This document shows, one piece after another, positions 34,199 to 42,557 of a stretch of 64,000 nt of DNA. The number at the start of each line of letters is the position of its first letter. Within the stretch, counting starts at the first letter, position 1. The notes under the pieces were generated by a model that searched no databases, was not told the origin of the DNA, and saw only the letters and a program-made list of their open reading frames with translations. Source of the stretch: Cupriavidus taiwanensis (GTDB lineage Bacteria; Pseudomonadota; Gammaproteobacteria; Burkholderiales; Burkholderiaceae). Location: positions 2,375,901 to 2,439,900 of the forward strand of contig NZ_LT977071.1 in the NCBI RefSeq assembly GCF_900250075.1, written 5' to 3'. The position numbers and the translations under genes are program-made.

Positions 34199-37100
34199 AT
34201 GCAGCAAGACCCCGACCGCACCCGCGACACCCTGGCCGGCACCTTCGACGCGCTGGCCGACCACGCCCGCCGGCAGCAGCACCTGTACTCGGTGACCATC
34301 GCCGCGCTGATCGCCATCGTGCTGTGCTCGGGCACGCTGCTGGCCGGGCTGGCGGCGGACCAGCACCTGGACTACCGGCGCAGCCAGGTCGCGCAGTATG
34401 TCGGCACGGTATCGCAGCGGCTGCATAACGAAGCCTCGTTCGTGCGCCGCACCGCGCTCAGCATCCGCTACCATCTGCGCGCCGCCATCGCGGCCCCGTC
34501 GCGCGACCCCGACGTCGAGGCCTTGCGCCGCACCGGCGCGGCTGGCGTCCATGTCGAGGCCGTGCGCAAGGACTACCATCTGCTGGCCGGCGACGCCACG
34601 CGCCAGGCCTGGGGCGCGAGGCTGCCGACCGAGTTCGCGCGGCTGCGCCAGGTCGCGCTGGCAGCGGTGGCCACGCAGCAGGCCTTCGACCTGGACCATG
34701 GCGCCTACGCGGTCTCGCTGGACGAGGACAGCGCGGTCGTGATCCGCCAGCCCGAAGCCGGCGCGCGCGCGCCGCTGGCGCTCGATCCGGCGCTGATCCC
34801 GCGCCTGCGCGCGCAGCTGACTGGCGCGCTGCTGGAGCGCACCGGCCACCCCGTGCCGGCGCGCGACCAGACCGTCTGGCTGGGGCCGCTGCGCGACCCC
34901 GTGGACGACAGCCCGATCATGGTCCTGGCCAGCGCCGCCTATGCCGGCGACTCGGCCACCATGCTGGTGGCCGCCTGCGTGCCGCTGCAGGCGTTCCTGG
35001 CCGGCCTGCCGCCGCCACAGGACCACGCCGGCCTGGCGCTGCTCAATGACGCGGACCGCCTGATCGACGTATGGCCGCATGCCGGCACGCTGACCTCGGC
35101 CAGCGCCCGCGACATCGCTGCGCGGGTCCGCGGCCTGCCGCACAACGCGCTGCGCCTGACACGCTCGGGCGTGGTGCTGGTGCAGCCGTTGCAGCCCGGC
35201 TTCGGCCTGCTGGTCTACCACCTGCCATACCGGCTGCTGTTCAACGCGCTGGCGGCCGAACTGGCGGTGATCGGCGCCGCCATGCTGCTGCTGACCGTTG
35301 CCATCGTGCTCGCGGCGCACTACTGGAGCCGGCACCTGCTGCGGCGCTCGCATGCCGAAGCGAGGCGCGCGCTGGAAAGCGAGCTGATGAACCAGGTGCT
35401 GGTCAGTGCCACGCCGGTCGGCCTGTGCATCGTGCGCCAGCACGACTACGCCGTGCTGGCCTGCAATCCGCTGGCGGCATCGCTGCTGCCGGCGCGGCCG
35501 CACGAACCGCTGCCGGCCGCGGTGGCCGGGGCGCTGGGGCGGCTGCCTTGCGGCGCCGGCGGCGGCCCTGCCTCGGTCTGCAGCGTCACCGTCGCGGCCG
35601 GGGAAGCGCCCGGCCCCGCCGCGGCGGCACCGCGCTTCCTGCAGGTCACCTATGCCCCGGCGCGCTACCGCGATGAAGCCGTGCTGTTCTGCGCGGTGCT
35701 GGACTGCACCGCGCAAGAGGCGCTGCAGCAGCAGCTGCGCTCCGCCCAGCAGGCCACCGAAGCGATGCTGCGGGTGCGTTCGACCTTCTTTGCCGCGATG
35801 AGCCACGAGATCCGTACGCCGCTGAACGCGCTGCTGGGCAACCTCGAACTGCTGGCACGCAGCGGCGGCATGGAGCCGCACGCGGCGCGGCTGCGCGCGC
35901 TGGAGACCGCCGCCGGATCGCTGCGCCGCATCGTCAACGATGTGCTGGACTTCTCCAAGATCGACGCGGGGCAGCTGGCGCTGGTCAATGCGCCATTCCG
36001 TCCCGTCGAAGCCCTGGAGAGCCTGGCGCTCGCCTATGCGCCCATGGTCGCGGGCCGCCCGCTGCGCTTCTGCCTGCAGCTGTCGCCGACGCTCGACACG
36101 GAAGTCGTGGGCGATCGCACGCGGCTGGTGCAGGTCTTCAACAACCTGCTGAACAACGCCTTCAAGTTCACCGCCAGCGGCCGCATCACGCTGAGCGGCG
36201 AGCTGCAGGCCGATGCGCATGGCATGCAGCGGCTGGTCTGCCGCGTCAGCGATTCCGGCATCGGCATGACACCAGCACTGGCGGCGCGCGTGTTCCAGCC
36301 GTTCGTGCAGGGCGATGCCGCTGCCGACAGCCGCTATGGCGGCACCGGGCTGGGGTTGTCGATCTGCGCCAGGCTGTGCGAGCTGATGGGAGGCAGCATC
36401 GTCGTCAACAGCGTGCCGGACGTTGGCAGCGCGTTCACGGTGTCGGTGCCGCTGGCGCCGGCCGATGCAGCGCCGCACGCGCCAGCGGCGGCGAGCGTGA
36501 CGCACAGCGGCCGTGTGCTGGTGCTGTCGCAGGACCAACGCGCCGGCGCGTCGATCGAAGGATGGCTCAAGTCCGCGGGGTGGCACACCGAGGCGGTGGC
36601 CTCCATCGCCCTGGCGCAGGACAGCGTGCAGCGCAATGCGCCCGCTGCCGTGGTCGCGACCGAAGACTTTGCGCCAGCGGCGCTGGATGCGCTGCGCCAG
36701 TCCGCGCCGCTGGTGTGGCTGACGGCCGACGGTCCGCATCGCCCGCAGCAGCATGGCGCCGGCATGCTGGAGGCGTCGGCATTCAGCCATCGCGCGCTGC
36801 TCGACGCCGTGGCAGCCGCCACCGGCGCCACCCAGCAGGCGACCATCCCCATGCCCGCGGCCCCCACGCCCGCGCTGCCCGCGCTGCCCGCACCCGCGGC
36901 GGCGCCCCTGACCATCCTTGTCGCCGAGGACAACCCGCTGAACCAGTCCCTGGTCGCCGAGCAACTGCAGGCAATCGGCTGCCACCCCATCGTCACGGGC
37001 AACGGCAGGCAGGCACTGGCGGTGCTGGCGCGCACACGCGTCGACGCACTGCTGACCGACCTGCATATGCCGGAAATGGACGGCCACGCCTTGCTGCACG

Positions 37101-37603
37101 CCGTGCAGGCCAGGTATCCGGGCCTGCCAGTCATAGCCTTCAGCGCCGTGGCCTGCAGCGATCCCGAGCACGACTGGCGCCTGCGCGGGTTCTCCGGCTA
37201 CCTGGCCAAGCCCGCCTCGCTGCAGGACCTGCAAGCCTGCCTGCGCGGCCTGCCTCGCGCCGCGACCGATGCCGCCGCCTGCGCGCAACCGCGCGACCCG
37301 GCCACCACAGGGGAGGCCCCGCGCCGCCGTTACGAAGACATGCTGCGCCGGCAGCTGCAGCAAGACCTGCCGGCACTGGCCCGCATCCTCGCGCAGCAGG
37401 ACCCGGCCGGCCTGCGCCACTGGGTGCATGCCGCGGCAGGCGCCTTCATGATCGTGCGGCGCCAGTCCATCGTCAGGCAATGCCAGGACCTCGAGGCATT
37501 GTGCGAGGCGGCCCCAGGCTGGGCCCCGGCCATGGCCGAAGCGGCAGACATCCTTTACAAGCGGCTGCAGCGTTACGCGCTCGGCGCCGCGGCGGGGCCC
37601 TGA
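34199..37603 (+). CDS. hybrid sensor histidine kinase (BvgS/EvgS-like phosphorelay)
   Basis: A 1134-residue phosphorelay kinase. It has a membrane segment at about 31-53, a periplasmic sensor region of about 290 residues without a recognised fold, a second membrane segment at about 347-372, and a PAS-like linker (about 395-520). HisKA follows with His536 (MSHEIRTPLN), then HATPase with N-box and GGTGLGLSIC, then a degenerate receiver-like segment (about 765-880), a true receiver with Asp954 (LLTDLHMPEMDG), and a C-terminal Hpt domain with His1077 (WVHAAAGAF). The His-Asp-His chain would pass phosphate to the adjacent regulator. The signal is unknown. Confidence 0.92.
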   Translation: MQQDPDRTRDTLAGTFDALADHARRQQHLYSVTIAALIAIVLCSGTLLAGLAADQHLDYRRSQVAQYVGTVSQRLHNEASFVRRTALSIRYHLRAAIAAPSRDPDVEALRRTGAAGVHVEAVRKDYHLLAGDATRQAWGARLPTEFARLRQVALAAVATQQAFDLDHGAYAVSLDEDSAVVIRQPEAGARAPLALDPALIPRLRAQLTGALLERTGHPVPARDQTVWLGPLRDPVDDSPIMVLASAAYAGDSATMLVAACVPLQAFLAGLPPPQDHAGLALLNDADRLIDVWPHAGTLTSASARDIAARVRGLPHNALRLTRSGVVLVQPLQPGFGLLVYHLPYRLLFNALAAELAVIGAAMLLLTVAIVLAAHYWSRHLLRRSHAEARRALESELMNQVLVSATPVGLCIVRQHDYAVLACNPLAASLLPARPHEPLPAAVAGALGRLPCGAGGGPASVCSVTVAAGEAPGPAAAAPRFLQVTYAPARYRDEAVLFCAVLDCTAQEALQQQLRSAQQATEAMLRVRSTFFAAMSHEIRTPLNALLGNLELLARSGGMEPHAARLRALETAAGSLRRIVNDVLDFSKIDAGQLALVNAPFRPVEALESLALAYAPMVAGRPLRFCLQLSPTLDTEVVGDRTRLVQVFNNLLNNAFKFTASGRITLSGELQADAHGMQRLVCRVSDSGIGMTPALAARVFQPFVQGDAAADSRYGGTGLGLSICARLCELMGGSIVVNSVPDVGSAFTVSVPLAPADAAPHAPAAASVTHSGRVLVLSQDQRAGASIEGWLKSAGWHTEAVASIALAQDSVQRNAPAAVVATEDFAPAALDALRQSAPLVWLTADGPHRPQQHGAGMLEASAFSHRALLDAVAAATGATQQATIPMPAAPTPALPALPAPAAAPLTILVAEDNPLNQSLVAEQLQAIGCHPIVTGNGRQALAVLARTRVDALLTDLHMPEMDGHALLHAVQARYPGLPVIAFSAVACSDPEHDWRLRGFSGYLAKPASLQDLQACLRGLPRAATDAAACAQPRDPATTGEAPRRRYEDMLRRQLQQDLPALARILAQQDPAGLRHWVHAAAGAFMIVRRQSIVRQCQDLEALCEAAPGWAPAMAEAADILYKRLQRYALGAAAGP

Positions 37604-37741
37604 CCGCCGACGGCAGCGCCTTACCACAATTGGCGGATTTGCGAGCAGCCGCACGCGCGACCATAATGGCAACGCCGCGCCGTGGCCCGCCTGGCCGATC
37701 CGATCCGACCCGGGCGCGGCATTGTCTCCAATGTCTCCCCC

Positions 37742-39133
37742 ATGCCGCCAGAACAAGGCCTGCCCCAGCCCCAGCGCACCTGGGCCATCCTCACCGTTTT
37801 CTTCGGCCTGATCATGGCCGTGCTCGACGGCTCGATCGCCAATATCGCGCTGCCGTCGATCTCGCGCGAACTGCAGGCCGATCCCGCCAGCACCATCTGG
37901 GTCGTCAACGCCTACCAGCTGACGGTGACCGTATGCCTGCTGCCGCTGTCGTCGCTGGGAGACATCCTGGGCTACAAGCGGGTCTACCGCGCGGGGCTGG
38001 CGACCTTCCTGGTGGGGTCGCTGCTGTGCGCGCTGTCGGTCAACCTGCCGATGCTGGTGGCCGCGCGCGTGCTGCAGGGCATCGGCGGCGCCGGCATCAT
38101 GAGCGTCAACACCGCGCTGGTGCGCTTTATCTACCCGCCCACGCGGCTGGGCCGCGGCATCGGACTCAATGCGCTGGTGGTGGGCGTGACCATCGCGGTG
38201 GGGCCATCGCTGGGCGCGCTGATCCTGGCGGTGGCCAGCTGGCCCTGGCTGTTCGCGGTCAATGTTCCGGTGGCCATCGCCGCGCTGGCGCTGAGCCGTA
38301 CCGCGCTGCCGAACACGCCGCCGCAGCCGCGCGGGTTCGACTACCCCAGCGCGCTGCTGTCGGCGCTGGTGTTCGGCATGTTTATCCTGAGCGTCGACGG
38401 CCTCGGCCATCCCGGCTGGCGCCTGGCCGGCTGCGCGGGCGTGGCGCTCGCGGTGGGGCTGGGCTGGCTGCTGGTGCGGCGCCAGCGCGGCCGCGCCGCG
38501 CCGCTGGTGCCGGTCGACCTGTTTGCCAGCCGCGCCTTTGCGCTGGCGGTGGGGACTTCGTTCTGCTCGTTCATGACGCAGATGCTGTCCTTTATCGCGC
38601 TGCCGTTCTTTCTCGAATACCAGCTCGGCCGCTCGCTGCAGGAGACCGGCCTGCTGATCACGCCGTGGCCGCTGATGGTGGCGGTGATGGCGGCGGTTTC
38701 GGGCCGGCTGTCGGACCGCTATCCGGCCAGCATCCTCGCCGGCATCGGGCTGGTCATGCTGGGCGGCGGACTGGTCGGCCTGGCCACGCTGGGCCCCGAC
38801 GCCGGCAGCTTCGACATCGCCTGGCGCATGGCCATGTGCGGCACCGGCTTCGGCTTCTTCCAGTCCCCCAACAACCGCGCCATGATCGGCGCCACCCCGC
38901 CGGAGCGCAGCGGCGGCGCCAGCGGCGCGCAGGCCACCACGCGACTGCTGGGGCAGACCACCGGCACGGCGCTGGTGGCGCTGCTGTTCAGCTTGTCGCC
39001 GGACAGCGCGGCGCGCATGGCGTTGTATGTGGCGGCGGCGGTGGCGGCGGTGGGGGCGATGATCAGCCTGAGCCGGTTGCGCGATCCCGGAGGAGAGACG
39101 GCGGTGCGGGAGGCGGTGGAGCCGGATGCGTAG
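37742..39133 (+). CDS. MFS drug/multidrug exporter, DHA2-like
   Basis: A 463-residue transporter with 13-14 hydrophobic segments. Motifs include FGLIMAVLDGSIANIALPSI (segment 1), LGDILGYKRVYRAGL (motif A, loop 2-3) and the motif-C-like GVTIAVGPSLGALILAVASW, which point to the EmrB/QacA (DHA2) proton-driven efflux family. The ATG at 37742 (MPPEQGLPQPQRTW) is chosen because the first membrane segment follows it; a GTG at 37682 would add 20 residues. It begins 138 bases after the hybrid kinase and could be under its control (inference). A hairpin repeat follows the stop. Confidence 0.85.
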   Translation: MPPEQGLPQPQRTWAILTVFFGLIMAVLDGSIANIALPSISRELQADPASTIWVVNAYQLTVTVCLLPLSSLGDILGYKRVYRAGLATFLVGSLLCALSVNLPMLVAARVLQGIGGAGIMSVNTALVRFIYPPTRLGRGIGLNALVVGVTIAVGPSLGALILAVASWPWLFAVNVPVAIAALALSRTALPNTPPQPRGFDYPSALLSALVFGMFILSVDGLGHPGWRLAGCAGVALAVGLGWLLVRRQRGRAAPLVPVDLFASRAFALAVGTSFCSFMTQMLSFIALPFFLEYQLGRSLQETGLLITPWPLMVAVMAAVSGRLSDRYPASILAGIGLVMLGGGLVGLATLGPDAGSFDIAWRMAMCGTGFGFFQSPNNRAMIGATPPERSGGASGAQATTRLLGQTTGTALVALLFSLSPDSAARMALYVAAAVAAVGAMISLSRLRDPGGETAVREAVEPDA

Positions 39134-39163
39134 ATGGGAATGCGCTGAGACGCGGCCGGTTTG

Positions 39164-39192
39164 CTCCCCTCTCCCGCTTGCGCGAGAGGGAG
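39164..39192. repeat. hairpin repeat, same core as at 54653
   Basis: CTCCCCTCTCCCGC (39164-39177) pairs imperfectly with GCGAGAGGGAG (39182-39192). It lies between the convergent MFS and Bug genes and shares the 14-base left arm with the perfect hairpin in the cbb operon. It probably works as a bidirectional terminator. Confidence 0.6.
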
Positions 39193-39230
39193 TACACCAG
39201 CAGTAGCTGGAAAGCCGGTGGCAAACGGTG

Positions 39231-40208
39231 TTACTCCGCCTTCGCCCCCGACTCCTTCACCACCCTCGCCCACTTGGCGATTTCCTGGCGCTGATAGGCC
39301 GCCAGCTTTTCCGGCGTGCCCAGCACCGGGTCAAGTCCCAGCGTCTTCAGCTTCGCCTGCACCTCGGGCAGCGTGAAGATGCGGTTGAGCTCGGCATTCA
39401 GTTTGGCCACCACCTCCTTCGGCGTATTCGCCGGCGCGAACACCGCGAACCAGGAATCCGCCTCGAAGCCCGGCAGGCCCTGCTCGGCCAGCGTCGGGAT
39501 ATCCGGCGCCGAGGCCGAGCGCTTCGCGCTGGTGATGCCGAGTGCGCGCAGCTTGCCCTCGCGCACCACGGGCAGGGCCGAGGGCAGGTTGTCGAACATC
39601 ATGGTGATATGGCCGCCGAGCAGGTCGGGAATGGCCATGGCGCGGCCCTTGTAGGGAACGTGCGTGATCTTGACGCCCGCCATCGTATTGAACATTTCCC
39701 CGGCCACATGCGGCGAGGTGCCGATGCCTGGCGTGCCGAAGGTCAGGCCGCCGGGCCGGGCCTTGGCCAGCGCGATCAGCTCCGCCACGTTCTTCGCCGG
39801 CACGCCGGGATTGACCACCAGCACGTTGGGCGTCGAGGCGATCAGGATCACCGGCGTGAAGTCCTTGACCATGTCGTACGGCATCTTGCTGTACAGCGCG
39901 CCGTTGATCGAATGCGTGCCGACGGTGCCGAGCGCCAGCGTATGGCCGTCGGCCGGCGCGTGGGCCACGGCCTCGGCGCCGATATTGCCGCCGGCGCCGG
40001 GCTTGTTGTCGACCACCACCGGCTGGCCCCAGGCGGGCGAGATTTTCTCCGAGACGATGCGCGCCAGCGTGTCTGGCGCGCCGCCGGTGGGAAAGCCCAC
40101 CACGATGCGGATGGGCTTGGCGGGATAGCCCTGTGCCTGCGCGGCAGCGGGGCCGGTCAGGACGGATACGGCAAGCACTGCCGCCGCGGCAACGGTACCG
40201 AAACGCAT
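39231..40208 (-). CDS. Bug-family (TctC) periplasmic solute-binding protein
   Basis: A 325-residue Bug protein with signal peptide MRFGTVAAAAVLAVSVLTG cut near AAAQAQG. Hallmarks: YPAKPIRIVVGFPTGGAPDT, VVDNKPGAGGNIGAEAVA and the C-terminal DSWFAVFAPANTPKEVVAKL (with the tryptophan missing from the broken paralogue at 18730). GGAGG precedes the ATG at 40208. It lies downstream of an SDR gene and an IclR gene on the same strand. No transporter membrane subunit is nearby; the ligand is unknown. Confidence 0.92.
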   Translation of the reverse strand: MRFGTVAAAAVLAVSVLTGPAAAQAQGYPAKPIRIVVGFPTGGAPDTLARIVSEKISPAWGQPVVVDNKPGAGGNIGAEAVAHAPADGHTLALGTVGTHSINGALYSKMPYDMVKDFTPVILIASTPNVLVVNPGVPAKNVAELIALAKARPGGLTFGTPGIGTSPHVAGEMFNTMAGVKITHVPYKGRAMAIPDLLGGHITMMFDNLPSALPVVREGKLRALGITSAKRSASAPDIPTLAEQGLPGFEADSWFAVFAPANTPKEVVAKLNAELNRIFTLPEVQAKLKTLGLDPVLGTPEKLAAYQRQEIAKWARVVKESGAKAE

Positions 40209-40256
40209 GGGATGTCCTCCGGTTGCGCGCGGCTGCGTGGCCGCGCGCATTGTGAA

Positions 40257-40277
40257 GGCGGCGGCAATGCCGCCGCC
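40257..40277. terminator. GC hairpin between SDR and Bug genes
   Basis: GGCGGCGGC (40257-40265), AAT, GCCGCCGCC (40269-40277): a perfect nine-base stem. It lies between the SDR stop and the Bug start on the minus strand with no T-run, so it may attenuate or stabilise the transcript rather than terminate it. Confidence 0.35.
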
Positions 40278-40303
40278 GGAACCTGCCAGGCTGCCCGCCC
40301 CTT

Positions 40304-41116
40304 TCAGACCGCGATGCCGCCGAACTCCTGCATCACCTTGTCATGCAGGCGGCGCATGCCGCGCAGCCAGCGGTCATAGTCCTGGCCCTTGCGCCGATAG
40401 TACTCAAGCACTTCGGGGTGCGGCAAGATCAGGAAGCGCTCGTCGGCCACGCCCTCCAGCGTCACCGCGGCGACATGCTCGGCGGTGACCGAGCCTTCCT
40501 GCAGGAAGCCCTTGCGCTGGCCGTTCTCGCCGAACAGCATGTTGGTCTGCACCCCCTGCGGGCAGATGCAGCTGACCTTGATGCCGCGCTCGCCGTAGGT
40601 GATCGACAGCCACTCGGCAAAGCCGATGGCGGCATGCTTGGTCACCGCATACGGTGCCGAGCCGATCTGCGACAGCAAGCCCGCCGCCGACACCGTGTTG
40701 ACGAAGTAGCCGTCGCCGCGCTCCAGCATCTGCGGCAGCACCGCCTTTGCCGCATGGATGTGCGCCATCACGTTGATTTCCCAGATGCGCTGCCAGTCGC
40801 CGGCGCTGGCGTCCAGGCCCTTGCGCAGGATGATGCCGGCGTTGGAACAGAAAATATCGACCTGGCCGAAGCGCTGCGTGGCCAGGTCGGCCAGCCCCTG
40901 CACCGCGGCCGCGTCGGCGACGTCGACGGGCTGGGCGAACACCTGGCAGGCGGGCGCGACGGCCTGGACCTCGGCCGCCACCGCGGCGGCGCCGGCCGCG
41001 TTCAGGTCAGCCACGGCCACGCCGCGCGCGCCGGCCTGCGCAAAGGCCAGCGCCAGCGCGCGGCCGATGCCGGTGGCCGCGCCAGTCACCACGACGGTCT
41101 TGTTGCGTACTTCCAT
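40304..41116 (-). CDS. short-chain dehydrogenase/reductase
   Basis: A 270-residue classical SDR. TGAATGIGRALALA is the nucleotide-binding motif, VADLN after beta-2 (acidic residue) favours NAD(H), SNAG is present, the catalytic serine is in NTVSAAGLL, and the YxxxK pair is YAVTK. GGAGACC precedes the ATG at 41116, which overrides a longer upstream frame. It sits between an IclR regulator and a Bug protein on the same strand and is likely part of a small catabolic unit that oxidises an alcohol or hydroxyacid. The substrate is unknown. Confidence 0.9.
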   Translation of the reverse strand: MEVRNKTVVVTGAATGIGRALALAFAQAGARGVAVADLNAAGAAAVAAEVQAVAPACQVFAQPVDVADAAAVQGLADLATQRFGQVDIFCSNAGIILRKGLDASAGDWQRIWEINVMAHIHAAKAVLPQMLERGDGYFVNTVSAAGLLSQIGSAPYAVTKHAAIGFAEWLSITYGERGIKVSCICPQGVQTNMLFGENGQRKGFLQEGSVTAEHVAAVTLEGVADERFLILPHPEVLEYYRRKGQDYDRWLRGMRRLHDKVMQEFGGIAV

Positions 41117-41165
41117 GGGTGGTCTCCTCGTTGAATTCGAATGCCGGCATCTGCGGCCGGACGCA

Positions 41166-42119
41166 TCAGGCCCGCTTCGCCGCGTCGGGATCGGGCCCCG
41201 GTTCTGGCTGCGCCGAGGCAAAGCGCGCGGTCGCGCGCGCACCGCCCGGCTGCCACAGCCGCGCCTGCAGGGTCTGCGCCAGCTCGCGCACGCGCGGCCC
41301 CAGGTTGGCTTCCAGGATTTCCGGCGACAGCCGCGCCGCGGCGCCGCCGATATTCAACGCCAGCACCTCGCTGCTGCCCGCCAGCCGCAGCGGCGCGGCC
41401 GCGCCGCTGACGGTGCGGTCCCACTCCGCATGCGCGACGCAGAAGCCGCGCCGCTCATGGTCACGCAGCGCACGCTCCACGCCCGCGCGCACCGCCGGCC
41501 AGCGCGCGCCGTAGTGCCGCGCCAGCTCCGCCAGCGCGCCCTCGCGGTGATCCGCATCCAGACCCGCCAGCCATGCCCGCCCGATCGCCGAGGTGGCCAT
41601 CGGCAGCCGCGCGCCCGGCGCCAGCCGGATCACCAGCGCGCCGCGCGGCTGGCAGCTTTCCAGGTAGACCATGGCATGGCGGTCCGGCATGGCCAGCGCC
41701 ACCGTGCAATCCGTCGCAAACGCCAGCGACTGCATCAGCGGCTGCGCGATCTCGCGGATGCCGGCGCCCCCGACATAGCGGTGCCCCAGCACCATCGCGC
41801 CCTGCCCCAGCCGGTACTTTTCCGTCGCCTCGATATAAGTCAGGTAGCCGAGCGTGGCCAGCGTATAGGTCAGCCGCGACACCGTCGGCCGCGGAATGCC
41901 GGTGCGCCGCGACAGCTCCGCGTTGCCCAGGTAATCGTCCTGCGGCCCGAACGCGCGCAGCAGCTCCATGCCGCGCGCCAGCGCCGTGACGAAATTGCGG
42001 TCATCGGCACAGCCATTGCCCCCCGGCACGTCGGCCGGCACCAGGATGTGCGCGGCATCGGGCGGCGGCGTGGGAATGGTGGTGGTGCGTCTCATGGGCA
42101 GCGGTTCGGGCAGGCCCAT
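41166..42119 (-). CDS. IclR-family transcriptional regulator
   Basis: A 317-residue regulator (309 if the ATG at 42095 is used). A 40-residue Pro-rich leader precedes the winged helix (about 43-110; GNAELSRRTGIPRPTVSRLT). The IclR effector domain (about 125-290) has LPMATSAIGRAWLAGL and RRGFCVAHAEWDRTVSGAAAPL. A Pro/Asp-rich tail follows. It heads the SDR-Bug pair on the same strand with 49 bases to the SDR and probably regulates it. A near-palindrome lies 64-79 bases upstream of its start. Overall layout is like the IclR gene at 14562. Confidence 0.88.
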   Translation of the reverse strand: MGLPEPLPMRRTTTIPTPPPDAAHILVPADVPGGNGCADDRNFVTALARGMELLRAFGPQDDYLGNAELSRRTGIPRPTVSRLTYTLATLGYLTYIEATEKYRLGQGAMVLGHRYVGGAGIREIAQPLMQSLAFATDCTVALAMPDRHAMVYLESCQPRGALVIRLAPGARLPMATSAIGRAWLAGLDADHREGALAELARHYGARWPAVRAGVERALRDHERRGFCVAHAEWDRTVSGAAAPLRLAGSSEVLALNIGGAAARLSPEILEANLGPRVRELAQTLQARLWQPGGARATARFASAQPEPGPDPDAAKRA

Positions 42120-42557
42120 TAGATTGCAGCAAAGGCGGCGGCCGCAGGGGCGCTATGTAGGGAAAGCATGTGCCCTAGAAACGGTGTTCATGGACACCAT
42201 TCGACAGGCCGGCGCCTGTCACATCTGTGGCGCCAGAGGCGTCACTTAACGGATTGCTTATGGGCTGGCAAAGAATCGCTGAATTGTCCTTCGGTTGGCA
42301 CGCGGATATCTTTGCGCAAACGGCGCGGATCATGCCGGCAACGCTGCCCGTCGCGGCAACGCTGACCCGACGCCCGGAGACGACCTGACACGCTGCCCCA
42401 AGGCGGCAATTCCCATCAAGGATGGCTCTCACCGCCACTGCGCCCACCCCGCGCAGCGGGCCTGCGCGCGCGTTCATTCCTTGTCGGACATAAAAAAGGC
42501 GGAGACCCCCGGCCTGTTCATCCGCGGGCCGGCGGAAAAAATGACGATGAGACCACG
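42120..42557. other. 438-base divergent region between iclR and fdoG
   Basis: This should hold the promoters of both genes. A 16-base near-palindrome, GGTGTTCATGGACACC, lies at 42183-42198 (one mismatched pair), and two GGCGCC copies flank the following 25 bases. No gene longer than about 60 codons with a ribosome site is seen. The region is less GC-rich than the coding DNA. Confidence 0.5.
42183..42198. promoter_or_regulatory. near-palindrome in the iclR-fdoG divergent region
   Basis: GGTGTTCATGGACACC pairs at seven of eight arm positions. It is 64-79 bases from the iclR start at 42119 and about 360 bases from fdoG, so it more likely serves the IclR gene. Function is inferred only from symmetry and place. 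Confidence 0.4.

Noticed and set aside
34166..38410. A 1414-codon open frame on the minus strand opposite the hybrid kinase and MFS genes (and similar frames of 788 and 1056 codons opposite 1877-6753).
   Set aside because: These are antisense shadows caused by high GC. They are rich in H, R, G and Q, lack domains, and run across several real genes with proper starts and motifs.
42296..42315. A sigma-54-like TGGCAC followed by TTTGC upstream of fdoG.
   Set aside because: The GG and GC elements are separated by 15 bases instead of the required 10.
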